Part shown: one piece after another, positions 1-9,805 of the stretch
Layout: every line of letters starts with the position of its first letter
Position numbering within the stretch: position 1 is the first letter of the stretch
From: Trachelipus rathkii
Lineage: Eukaryota > Arthropoda > Malacostraca > Isopoda > Trachelipodidae
DNA length: 10,000 nt
Direction of reading: 5' to 3'
Assembly (NCBI GenBank): GCA_015478945.1
Contig: JABUQX010088014.1
Location: 27,501-37,500, forward strand
Notes under the pieces: model-generated
Database searches by the model: none
What the model was told of the DNA's origin: nothing
The model's input: only the letters and a program-made list of their open reading frames with translations
Program-made: the position numbers and the translations under genes

Positions 1-2136
1 AAATAAGTCCGTTGAGTGTGAACAAGTTGAAACTGAATAAATATGCGAAGCAATTGTTAGCAGTGGCAAAAGAATTATGTAATATGGGTGTGTGCTAAGT
101 AGGAGTTACGAATGATAACGGTGAGTGGTGGAATGAAGAGGTGATGCAAGCGGTTAAAAGTAAAAAAGAAGCGTGGTTGATGTACTAAAAGTCAAATGAT
201 GAAGGTTTTCAAAGATAAAGATGCTTTTAATTATAAAGGAGGAAAAAAAGGAATGGCTAAAAGAATGCATACGTAAGAGAAAAGAAGAAGTATAAATGAA
301 CAGTTTGAAGGAGGATGAATGGGGACATACAGGGAATAGGAAAGCTCTTCTGGACGGAAGCGCGAAAGGTTAAGTAAGAATTAAAATAAGGGGAATCTGC
401 TTAGAAATAATGAATACGGGATGGTGTTTTTGTGTAATTGATGAAATTGGATGTGAGTGTGTGTGAAAGACACTTTGAAAATCTGGATAATATTGGCAGT
501 AATGGAATGAGGTGATAATGACTGTGTGTGGGTTTTATGGTACAAGAAGGAATAGTATTTTGGGGATGAGGTTATTAGCAAGAGGAGGAAATTGGGTAGA
601 GTGAGAAAGTTTGAAGAATGGTAAATCTGGCAGGTATAGATTGAAATTACTGGTGAAGATGCAAGAACGGAGGCAAGAGGTGATTGATTGAATTCTTGAA
701 GTTGTGTAATAAGCGTCTATGGAGGGTATAGTTTCGAGGGATTGGAGGAGAGCAGTAATAGTACCTTTATATAAGGGTAAGGGAGATTAAGGGAACTGTA
801 CAAACTATAGGGTATTTAGTTTTTATTGAGTGTTGTAGGTGAAGATATATGCTAGTGTTTTGGTCGAAAGAGTGGCAAGTGACTGAAGGACTGATTGTGA
901 GGAACAAGGTGCGTTTTAGGAGTAGTAAAGAGATGTGTGGATCAAACTTTACATTGAAACACAAATGATAGAGAAAATTAGAGAAGAGGAAGAATAATTG
1001 TATTTAGTTTTATGGATTTGCAACAGGGATATGATAGGGTTAATAGGGAGGGTCTATGGCAGGTGTTAGTGATATATAGTGTTGTGATAGGCTTCTGAAA
1101 TGGAATCAAAGTAATGTTATGATGATAAGTGAGGTGTGTGTAAGAAATAAATGTGGTCAAAAGTGATTGGTTTAGTATTAATAGTGCGGAGTGAGGCAGG
1201 GTTGTTTATGTCTGCTTGGTTATTCAATTTGTATTGGAATGGGGTTATGAAAGAAATTGAAGGTGGGCGTGACAGAAATGGTGTTAGAATGATGGAGATG
1301 AAGTGGAGGTGCCCTACCTATTATAGCTGATGATTTTGTTTTTTGTGTGGCGAATCTGAAGAGTTTGAGAGGAATGGTAGAGAGATTTGGGTAGGGTGGT
1401 AAAAGGAGGGGTTTTGAAAGTAAACATAGATAGAAGTTAGGTTACTGGTTGTTGAGTGAGGAGCAGTCCTCAGTGTGAAGTTTATGTTAGATGGTGGCAG
1501 CTGGCACAAGTGTCTGAGTTTAAATTATTTAGGGTATATGTGTTGGATGAGAGGGAACGGATGATGCATGCAGTTTAGTAGGAAAGTTGTAAATGGCAAG
1601 AAGGTGGAAGGTGGCAATTAAATCGTTGGTGAATGTAAAAGGGAGCTAAGTCTTTAGTGCGCTAGGGTTTACATGAGGGTATGTTGTTACCTGTTGTTAT
1701 TGTATAGTAGTGAACTATGGTCTGGAATAAGAAGTATACGATCCTACAGTTTCAATGTCTGCAGTATGGAAATCCTTCAGGGGCATGCAGGTGTGAGAAG
1801 AATTGATAAAATGAGGAATGAACATATCAGAGAGTTGTGTGTTGTGAAGAAAGGGGTAAACGAGAGAATAAATGAAAGTATGTTGAGATGGTTTTGGTCA
1901 TGTGAAAGAATGAATGATAGTCTGTTTTTAAGCAGATGTATAGTGGAGAGTGTGTTTGAAAACCGACGGGCTGGGAGATCGACAGAAAAGTGGATTGAGT
2001 CAGTAAACGAATGTCTGAAGGAGAGAAAATGTGAGTTTGGCAGAGGCGGAAAGAAGGTGCATAATAAGAGAGAATGGAGGGTTTTGTGAGGGGGTCTGGT
2101 TGTGGCCCACCTGGGTTTCAAGGGATGAACCCTTAA
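1..2136 (+). pseudogene. Decayed non-LTR retrotransposon (LINE, RTE-like) reverse-transcriptase ORF, 5' end outside window
   Basis: This is a remnant of the long ORF of a LINE, which would encode an endonuclease and a reverse transcriptase for target-primed insertion. Pieces are found in changing frames. Around 102-184 (frame 3) is a post-endonuclease segment containing GEWWNEEV. From 740 (frame 2) comes DWRRAVIVPLYKGKGD, the fingers start of LINE RTs. At 1009-1068 (frame 1) FMDLQQGYDRVNREGLWQVL carries the first catalytic Asp. Near 1191 VRQGC appears, with LFNLYWNGVMKE from about 1220 in another frame. At 1320-1340 IIADDF is the remnant of the catalytic YADD box. The C-terminal domain is at 1673-2089, and the tail reads into a stop at 2134-2136. 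There are many in-frame stops and several frameshifts, so it cannot make a working protein. The RTE-like clade call is from remembered motif similarity and could be a neighbouring LINE clade. The endonuclease would lie left of position 1. Confidence 0.85.
1673..2089 (+). pseudogene. C-terminal domain of the decayed LINE, longest surviving open stretch
   Basis: An open stretch of 138 codons matches the region downstream of the RT in this LINE type: a thumb-like part, then segments with RRIDKMRNEHIRELCVV, LRWFW and RSTEKWIESVNECLKER. These resemble the conserved C-terminal blocks of the family (Leu-Arg-Trp-Phe-Gly-His and Gly-Arg-Pro-x-x-x-Trp). Here the Gly-His of the first block is changed to Trp-Ser and the Gly-Arg-Pro of the second to Gly-Arg-Ser. 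The ATG at 1673 is not a natural start, because homology continues upstream in other frames. The stop at 2087-2089 follows a frame slip near 2078. In the neighbouring frame the tail continues through EGFVRGSGCG to the stop at 2134-2136, which is probably the original one. The stretch is open only by chance survival. Confidence 0.7.
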
Positions 2137-2344
2137 CTGATGATCTTACCATAGTGAGGGTGCCGTCGCAGTCCCCAGGTGAAGCTATAGGGTGGATTTT
2201 CTGACTGTGACGAGTCCTTACTAATGAGGGGGCAGTAAGGCTGGGCTTCTTTTCGACTTTTGTCATATTCTCTATGCTTTTCTTTTCTGACTGCTTGTTT
2301 TACGCACCTTACCGACTAGTCTTGGGAGAAAAGGTAGATAGAAG
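2137..2344 (+). other. 3' UTR of the LINE leading into the TA repeat
   Basis: About 200 bases lie between the probable original LINE stop (2134-2136) and the start of the TA repeat. Base composition changes from the C-poor coding part to a balanced mix, with a pyrimidine-rich stretch at about 2248-2295. A small stem with arms AAGGG and CCCTT (2120-2124 and 2130-2134) spans the end of the reading frame. RTE-type LINEs commonly have a short 3' UTR followed by a short tandem repeat instead of poly(A), which fits this layout. The exact 3' boundary cannot be fixed from one copy. Confidence 0.5.
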
Positions 2345-2351
2345 AATATAT

Positions 2352-2385
<34 letters not shown>

Positions 2386-2628
2386 ATATATATATATATA
2401 TATAGTTATATTATATATATAATATATAATAAAGTATATAATATAATATATATATATATATATAATATTATATTATATATATAATATACGGTATATATAT
2501 ATATATATATAATATATTTATAATATAATAATATATATATATACTATTATATATATATATATAGTATATATATATTATATATATTATATTAATATCTATA
2601 TATATAATAATATATATATATAAAATAT
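2345..2628. repeat. Long imperfect (TA)n microsatellite
   Basis: Nearly 300 bases of alternating T and A are broken by occasional AA or TT doublets and rare G or C bases (for example near 2405, 2489 and 2562). It begins directly at the 3' end of the LINE, so it may have grown from the element's own tandem tail. Such tracts mutate quickly and assemble poorly, so the stated length may not be the true one. Reading frames through it code for Tyr and Ile runs and are not genes. Confidence 0.95.
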
Positions 2629-2635
2629 ACGCACG

Positions 2636-2783
2636 ATATAAATAGGCGTATACGTGGAATAATAAGCGTATACGTAAGTTTGTAATACACACACAATAAT
2701 AAGCGCACATATAAATAGGCGTATACGTGGAATAAGCGTATACCGTACGTAAGTTTGAAATATACGCACGATAATAAGCGCAC
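2636..2783. repeat. Two tandem copies of a roughly 73-bp unit with CGTATACG palindromes
   Basis: Copy A starts at 2636 and copy B at 2709, both with ATATAAATAGGCGTATACGT. Both continue with a second GCGTATAC block, then GTAAGTTTG, then AATAATAAGCGCAC. Copy B has small indels, for example GCGTATACCGTACG where copy A has GCGTATACG. The stretch ATACGCACG before 2636 and again near 2762-2769 suggests a third partial unit on the left. It looks like a minisatellite grown at the edge of the TA tract. I see no coding content. Confidence 0.8.
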
Positions 2784-2850
2784 ACTTTACGCTTGAAATA
2801 TATTAAAAATTTTGATGTTGGACATCCAAATTCTTAACATGGGTTTGTAT

Positions 2851-2898
2851 CATGCAAATCTTGTTTGTCCTGTCACCAGAACAAACAACCTTTACATG
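2851..2898. repeat. Hairpin-forming inverted repeat, 12-bp inner stem
   Basis: The inner arms are TTGTTTGTCCTG (2861-2872) and CAGAACAAACAA (2877-2888), complementary except for one G-T type mismatch, with a 4-base loop TCAC. The stem extends outward to CATGCAAATC (2851-2860) against CCTTTACATG (2889-2898), with seven of ten positions pairing. The 4-base loop is too small for a typical animal microRNA precursor. It could be a relic of a small inverted-repeat element. Confidence 0.6.
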
Positions 2899-3014
2899 AT
2901 TTTGACTAACATATGCGAAATTTATACCACCCAAAGATAATATATCTAACGCATACATTAGGTAGAAGCTATTGCGAAATCAAGAGATGCGCTTTTTAAT
3001 GCAAATAACCATTT

Positions 3015-3037
3015 AATAAATAAATAAATGAATGAAT
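3015..3037. repeat. Short AAAT/GAAT tetranucleotide repeat
   Basis: Several AAAT units pass into GAAT units over 23 bases. It is a minor simple repeat in non-coding DNA. Confidence 0.7.
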
Positions 3038-3677
3038 ACTAAACCTTTAAATTGAATACACACCTTATTATGCACACGAAGATCTTTAAATATATGTGAT
3101 AATATACCCATGTGGTCTCTAATATAACGAATAAAATTGTACTGGCCAACACAAAATTAAACCTAATTATATCAGCTACCTGAATATACCTCACATTCGT
3201 AGATGCAAAATGTTCGGCAGACCTCAGTTTCAATCTGAATTTTAGACTAAGATGATAAAATGAAGATCTTACCAATAAATTCTGAAGTATTGTTTGCCCA
3301 CGATTAAACTTATAGTTATAAATCCAAACTTTCAAGCGGTGGAGCTTGACTCGCAATATATAATCTTTCATATATTAAACATTAGTTTTAATTTAAATTT
3401 AAGTAAAATATTTACAATTTAAGATTCACTTTGACTTAATTGACTTAATTAATTTAAAGAAAATCACCACTTTAAACGAGGATTAATTTGCCATATAATA
3501 AAAATGGACTTATTATTGTAACAAACTTTGACAAATATAAATTAATCAGGATTCACAAATTTACACGTCCATCACTTTCAAGAATTACGAAAAAGTAAAA
3601 ACTGACCGTCGAAAATTGGAAACATGCGCAGACAGCTTAGTTGGTTTGAGTTTGAAAATGGAGTGATATTTATGACG

Positions 3678-3692
3678 TGTAGCATTGCTACA
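3678..3692. repeat. 15-bp near-palindrome TGTAGCA-T-TGCTACA
   Basis: Seven-base arms TGTAGCA and TGCTACA are perfectly complementary around a single T. No function can be assigned. It lies in the stretch that might be the 3' LTR of the BEL/Pao element. Confidence 0.5.
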
Positions 3693-3770
3693 AAACATTT
3701 TTTATGATGATATGAATGGATTCACTAATTATTATGTTTTATATAAAAATGATGAGTCGGAAAATATAAT

Positions 3771-3776
3771 TTTATT
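3771..3776 (-). promoter_or_regulatory. Candidate polyadenylation signal AATAAA
   Basis: On the minus strand AATAAA falls about 195 bases downstream of the Pol stop codon and just past a G-rich tract. LTR retrotransposon transcripts end inside the 3' LTR, so a signal here would fit a 3' LTR starting near this point. In AT-rich DNA the hexamer also arises by chance. Confidence 0.3.
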
Positions 3777-3778
3777 AA

Positions 3779-3785
3779 CCTCCCC
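3779..3785 (-). promoter_or_regulatory. Candidate polypurine tract GGGGAGG for plus-strand priming
   Basis: On the minus strand TTGCTGGGGAGGTTAATAAA is the only purine run containing several Gs between the Pol stop and 3400. In LTR retrotransposons such a tract directly precedes the 3' LTR and resists RNase H. The bases after it do not start with the usual TG. An alternative is that the LTR begins slightly earlier, at TGTCAGATTG (minus strand, from 3819), which would place this tract inside the LTR. Low certainty. Confidence 0.3.
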
Positions 3786-3789
3786 AGCA

Positions 3790-3816
3790 AGATTGTATTT
3801 AGCATAAATACAATCT
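3790..3816. repeat. Perfect 12-bp inverted repeat with 3-base loop
   Basis: AGATTGTATTTA (3790-3801) and TAAATACAATCT (3805-3816) are exact reverse complements around GCA. It would form a stable stem for AT-rich DNA or RNA. It lies four bases from the G-rich tract at 3779-3785, in the 3' untranslated part of the BEL/Pao element. Confidence 0.85.
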
Positions 3817-3900
3817 GACAGATTTACAGAAAAGTATGTTTAAATTTACCAAAAAAAAAATTGTGCAAATTCACAGAAAAAGAAAAGAGAAAAAAAGAAG

Positions 3901-3954
3901 CATTCATCACAATGTATATATATAATAATATACAACACACAATTGCGATGAATG
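3901..3954. repeat. Imperfect inverted repeat, 13-bp arms around a TA core
   Basis: CATTCATCACAAT (3901-3913) pairs with ATTGCGATGAATG (3942-3954) with one mismatch. The 28-base middle begins GTATAT and contains ATATAC, so the stem can continue inward. It lies 18 bases beyond the Pol stop codon in the transcript direction. An A/G-rich stretch precedes it on the plus strand (about 3876-3900). Confidence 0.65.
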
Positions 3955-3971
3955 GTAGGAGTAATTGTCAA

Positions 3972-6900
3972 TCACAAATCAGCGAGATTAGCCTTGATAA
4001 ACTTATCTAATTTCAAAGCTGCAGCTCGCTTAGGTCTAACACTAGGGTTAGTTGCAGGTTGATCTGAGATTGAGTTAGAGTCATTTTCAGGTTCGTCTTG
4101 ATTGTGTGAGTTTGTGTCAAGGCTAGGAGGAGCTTGACGGTCATGGGTGAGTGAAAGTTCCAGCGGAAATAGATTGTTAATAGAGTGGTGAGCTACAATG
4201 CCATTTCCTTGCTTTAGTCTCACTGATCTTATTTTGTTGTCGTGCCCTAATATTACTTCCAAAACCCGGCCTAGTAACCAAAATGGCCTAGATTTGATGG
4301 GAGATCTAATCAGGACCACATCACCCACTTTGATTTTATTGTCCCAAGCAACTTGGTATAAATCTCTGCTCTGCTCACGCAGGCTAAGAAGGTATGTGTC
4401 GTACCAAAGTTGCTTAAATTCGTAAAACATACGCTCTTGATTCTCCAGGGTGACTTCCAACTTGTCTTTGTTATCTTCACTGACCCATACATCTGCGTTT
4501 TCATCCCTCAAAATCAAAGATGATGTGTTGTGCATTTTGAGGAAAGAATTTGGAGTGATTACTTCAAGAATATCAACACCTGAACGGTAAGACAAAGGTC
4601 TGCAATTGATGGCGTTTGCTATGAATGAAAGTGTGGTCAAGAGTTCAAAGTATGTAAGCTTGGATCGACCAATTACTTTATACATGCAGTATTTTAAAGT
4701 TCTAATCAATCTTTCCCATAGGCTCGCAATCCAAGCTGAGTACAAAGGGACTTTGATATGTTTGATATGATTTTTGGACAATTCTTCAGTGAATTCATCT
4801 GAAGATAATGCATTTGACAAAATTTCACCACCTTTTACAAATGTTCTGGCATTATCTGAATATAGATATTCAGGAATATTATAGCGGTTGCAGAAGCGCT
4901 GGAATGCTAGTAAGAAATTCTGAACCGTCATATCTGGGAGCAACTCAAGGTGTATTGCTCGTATATTCAGACAAGTGAATACAAGTATGAACATTTTTTC
5001 TGAGGTGTTTGCTTTTTTATTGTGCACAAAAATGTGTCCAGTGTAATCAACTCCAACGTGTTTGAAGGGGATTACTAGATTCATATGGTTTTTAGGTATA
5101 TCAGTATATTTGGGATATTTGAAAGCAAAGATGTTCATTTTAGTGCAAGTTTTACATTTATGAATAACATTTCTGACTGCTGTCCTTGCTCCTGGAATCC
5201 AAAAACCTTGATTGCGGAGAAAGTTAAGTGTGGATCCCATTCCCAAATGTTGTACTTTGTGATGGCAATGGCTAATTAAAAGTGTTGTGAAGTGATGATG
5301 CTTTGACAACAATATGGGATTGTTCACATTGTAGTCAAAGATAAGGCATTTTGATAATCGACCTTTACTTCTTAGAATGCCATTGTCATCTATGAACAAG
5401 TTTAAGTTGTTGATTAAATTAGGAATCTGCTGTATATTCCTATTGTCATCCAGCAAGAAAGTTATTTCAGCTGCAAAATTATTAGCTTGCACTTGTCTAA
5501 CCCAATACTGTAATGACCTTTGATAAGGGTCTGCTTTTGATTTAATGCAGAAAGGTTTGAATAAGTATGAAGTTACCTTCATAAGCTTGACGAAATTTGA
5601 ATATTTTTCTATGTCTATAATGGCATGTTGCACATTAATCATACCAATGTTAACAAACATAGAATTTTTTAATTCTGAAGAGATGGAAAGTAGTGGATAT
5701 TCAGGCCATTTTCTCAAATCATTACACAACCATGGAGGAGCACTCAACCAAAATTGAAGCTGTTCTTTGTATTTCTTAAATGTAATACCCCTGGTTATAA
5801 GGTCAGCAGGGTTTTCTGAAGTATTAATATACTTGAAAAAGAATGATAGTTTAAATTTGTCTTTTAAACCTTGAAGAAGTTGTTTAAAATCGGTAATACG
5901 ATTTTTAGTGTATTTAGATTTTAATTTGGTTATACCTGTCAACATCCAATTCAGAATTACTTGAGAATCCACTATAATATTCACAAAAGTGAAGTGAATA
6001 TTACTGTACGCCTCTAATAGAAAAGACAAGCATTTAAGGGACAAAATCACACCCAAAAACTCTAAAGTTGGTATACTGTAGTTCTGTTGGTCATTAAGGG
6101 GAGAGACTTTAGATTTGGCAAATAAAAAGTGAGTCTCTGATGTGTTATTGTTACATGCATACACAACAAAGCCATATGCCTGCTGTGAACTGTCACAAAA
6201 TATGTGCAAGGCATAAGATTGTGTCTCATTTAGAGCTTGACGTTGAAAAGAAATAGTATGAATAGAAATCAAATCATTATATAATTTTATCCATTCATCA
6301 AAAATGTTATTTGGGAGTATAGTATACCAATCGTGTTTATCTTGCCATATGGCTTTCATTAATATTTTACCTCTTATGGCAATAGGCAATGCAAATCCTA
6401 ATGGATCAAAAATTTTAGAAATTTCTGATAAGATCTTTCTTTTGGTATTAGAATATTGATTGAGGTTTATTTGATTTATGTTTATGGTGTCAGTGGAAGT
6501 ATTATACCTATAACCTAACACCTTTTCATAAGCAGAATCGTGAGTGACATATTTATTATCTTTTTTCATGATTTGTTGCATGTTTTTGTTGTTTGTATTA
6601 AATGAACGCAAGACAAATCCTCCTTGAAAAAGTCTATCATAACTACAACTGTAAAGGTACTGTAATTCTGCTAAAGAGTTGCAGCTCATTACCAAATTAT
6701 CAGCATACAGCTTAGATGTAAGTGCTTCAGTACATTTGTCTTCAGGAAATTGGGATAAATGGTGTCTAAGTACTTGATGGAGGATGTATGCAGAAGATGT
6801 GTACCCAAATACGATGGTATTGTATCTGTAAACCACAAGTTGATTTCCTTCTCTCCATAAAAGACAAAATCTGTTTTTATCTATTTCCTCCTTTAATCTG

Positions 6901-7641
6901 ATCATGAGGTACGCCTGTTTTATATCTGCTAACAGAATGTAGTCATTTGTGCGAAAAGAAAAAAGAAGTTTTAATAGTGAGGCCATCAGATCAATTCCTT
7001 CATATGCAGCCTCGTTCAAAGAGGGAGAAAGTTTGTTAAGTTTGAAGCTACAATTGAGAACGGGTCTGACTTTTGTTGTGACTTGTATGTCTGTTTTGAC
7101 AACCGCACGATGAGGAATAAATATGTAGTCATGAATTTGATTAGGATTGACTTCTATCTTTTCAAGGATGTTATCTTGAAGTTGTTGTTGAAAAACAGCA
7201 TTGTATTCATTAAGTAAGTTTTTTGCTTTGAGTGATTGAATGACCCTATCCATTACCCTTAAAGAAATATGGTAGTTGGATGGTACTTGAGTAATTTTAT
7301 CCTGATGCCAAGGAAGAGACACATGGTATTTACCATCTTTAAATATGATGTTATCAACAAATTGTTTTACCATGTCTTGATCATAGGACGTTATGTGTTT
7401 GTCATTTGAAGGTATACCTATCGATTCTAAAGAGAACATATTTTGAACTCCATGTTCAACATCTGAATCCGTTAAAATTTGTTCATAAGGATCATAGTAA
7501 GATTTGATAGGGTTTATTATTGTGTTTATCATAGTTTCACTGAAAATGTTGGACACCTTAGTGTCATTAAGATTTGAAAAATCATTTACACTGTCATCAT
7601 TATCATCAAAACGATATGGTTTATACATTTGAGAGAGTTGA

Positions 7642-7667
<26 letters not shown>
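3972..7667 (-). CDS. pol: BEL/Pao Pol: reverse transcriptase, RNase H, integrase
   Basis: An uninterrupted frame of 1231 codons makes element cDNA in the particle and inserts it in the genome. The RT spans about residues 90-345. It has the first catalytic Asp at 248 (LLADIKQAY) and the second box at 321-324 reading YADN, where many RTs have YxDD. RNase H is at about 485-625, with Asp492 (FCDSS), Glu536 (IPTLEFLG), Asp567 (IIVDSQV) and Asp622 (NPADLITRG). The integrase zinc finger has His802, His807, Cys838 and Cys841. The integrase core has Asp874 (VGVDYTG), Asp938 (YSDNAR) and Glu985 (LWERLIRTLK). A DUF5641-like C-terminal domain is at about 1085-1172 (VGDVVLI to FPLELS), followed by a polar tail with RPKRAAA. 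The ATG at 7667 overlaps the protease frame by 26 bases and lies +1 to it. It may be a real start, or the frames may have been one ORF. All integrase and RNase H catalytic residues are present. Confidence 0.93.
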
Positions 7668-8900
<1,233 letters not shown>

Positions 8901-8929
<29 letters not shown>

Positions 8930-9805
8930 TGGGCAAGTTTTTAAACATGATATAACTCATTAACTTATTTCCTGCAGAATTTTGAACCAAAAAGTCATAA
9001 CCATGATTTTTAAGCTCATGGATGTAAGTCCTTACCTCATTAATGAACATCTTCGTATTTACAAATTCTACATCATAACCAACATCCAAATTACCATTTA
9101 ATATTTTGTCAAAAATATCATTAACAACACTATCTATATCTAGAAACTCTTTTTTCAATATTTCCAACGCTATTTGATAGTTGTTATCTACATACTGCAG
9201 ATGGCCTATCAATTTCGACGCATAACCTTTCAAATATGAATTAAGGTAGGCTAACTTATTAGCATCACTATACGTTTTAAGGCCTATTACATTTTGAAAC
9301 TGATTAAAAAATTGTGAAAACTGCAATCTATCATCAGCGCTACCCTCGAAAGTCATACACTTTAACGAAATAGGCTTAGGTTCATTGAAATTACACTTAT
9401 TCAAAGCGTCAATAAACATGTGAGTGGAATCGTGAAAACTGCTAATATCGTTAGCCCCATTTGGATTGAAAATTTCAAATGGGTCAAGGGACGCTTCGAT
9501 ATCGAAATAGTAGCCAACCTGCCCTTCAACTTCGTTTTGAAAATAACTATTGTCAAGGTTTTCGATATCATATTCATCGAATAATTTTAAGATTTTATTA
9601 TCTGTTACCTTTATAGCATCTAACAAAGAGTTAATAGTTTCTTTTTGTTTAAGAAATAGAGTGTTAGTTAATTTATTTTCCCATCTTGAAACGCGTTTAA
9701 TTTTTTTAATAATTAAAATAATAACGTGCCTTTTTTCCAGCTCGTTCTCTGCGACGATTCTGGACACTAAGTCCTTTGCATTGAGCAACTAGCCTCATCA
9801 GACAT
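8901..9805 (-). pseudogene. gag: BEL/Pao Gag N-terminal and capsid-like region (frame-broken)
   Basis: Gag would form the retrotransposon particle. A 295-codon frame at 8901-9788 holds a charged N-terminal part with heptad-like Leu/Ile spacing (about residues 10-70). A DUF1759-like capsid region follows from about residue 139, with MTFEGSADDRLQFSQFFNQF, then KLAYLNSYLKGYASKLI and NYQIALEILKKEF. These are the usual blocks of BEL/Pao Gag. It stops at 8901-8903, where an extra T moves the reading frame, and the capsid region continues in the next segment. The frame has no ATG at its left edge: a TAG stands directly before the TTG at 9786-9788. The only nearby ATG, at 9803-9805, opens MSDEASCSMQRT and stops at 9767-9769 in another frame. 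It is probably the original start, separated by a small indel near 9780. Confidence 0.8.

Larger units (their letters stand above)
2784..3770. other. AT-rich stretch with no credible gene
   Basis: Nearly 1 kb separates the tandem repeat from the BEL/Pao 3' side. Reading frames are short and have no recognisable motif. The longest is a 110-codon minus-strand frame at 3039-3371, which shows no domain and no sign of selection that I can see. Contents are a hairpin at 2851-2898, a small inverted repeat TTGGA-CA-TCCAA at 2818-2829, an AAAT/GAAT repeat at 3015-3037, a doubled TTGACTTAA at 3431-3448, and a 15-bp near-palindrome at 3678-3692. The part near 3400-3770 may be the 3' LTR of the neighbouring element, but without its partner LTR this cannot be shown. 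Confidence 0.6.

Noticed and set aside
381..1509. Four short minus-strand frames of 60-66 codons
   Set aside because: They are antisense to the decayed LINE. The C-poor plus strand yields G-poor antisense with few stops, and the proteins (Ser, Thr, His, Ile rich) have no motif.
1777..2266. Two minus-strand frames of 114 and 88 codons
   Set aside because: Antisense to the LINE C-terminal domain and its 3' UTR, with no recognisable domain.
2468..2785. Tyr/Ile-rich minus-strand frames
   Set aside because: They are translations of the TA microsatellite and the 73-bp tandem units. Repetition of the DNA explains the repeated peptide.
3039..3371. 110-codon minus-strand frame with an ATG
   Set aside because: No domain or signal that I recognise, AT-rich chance composition, and no partner gene. 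I cannot support it as a gene, though it may lie near or in the 3' LTR.
3600..3605. TCAGTT on the minus strand as a transcription initiator with an upstream TATATAAAA
   Set aside because: The two are about 140 bases apart, far from core promoter spacing, and such words are expected by chance here.
4198..5757. Plus-strand frames of 64-75 codons and a 64-codon minus-strand frame (4310-4504)
   Set aside because: All lie inside the integrase, RNase H and C-terminal part of Pol in other frames and are shadows.
9550..9792. 80-codon plus-strand frame
   Set aside because: Antisense to the N-terminal part of Gag, which has recognisable family structure.
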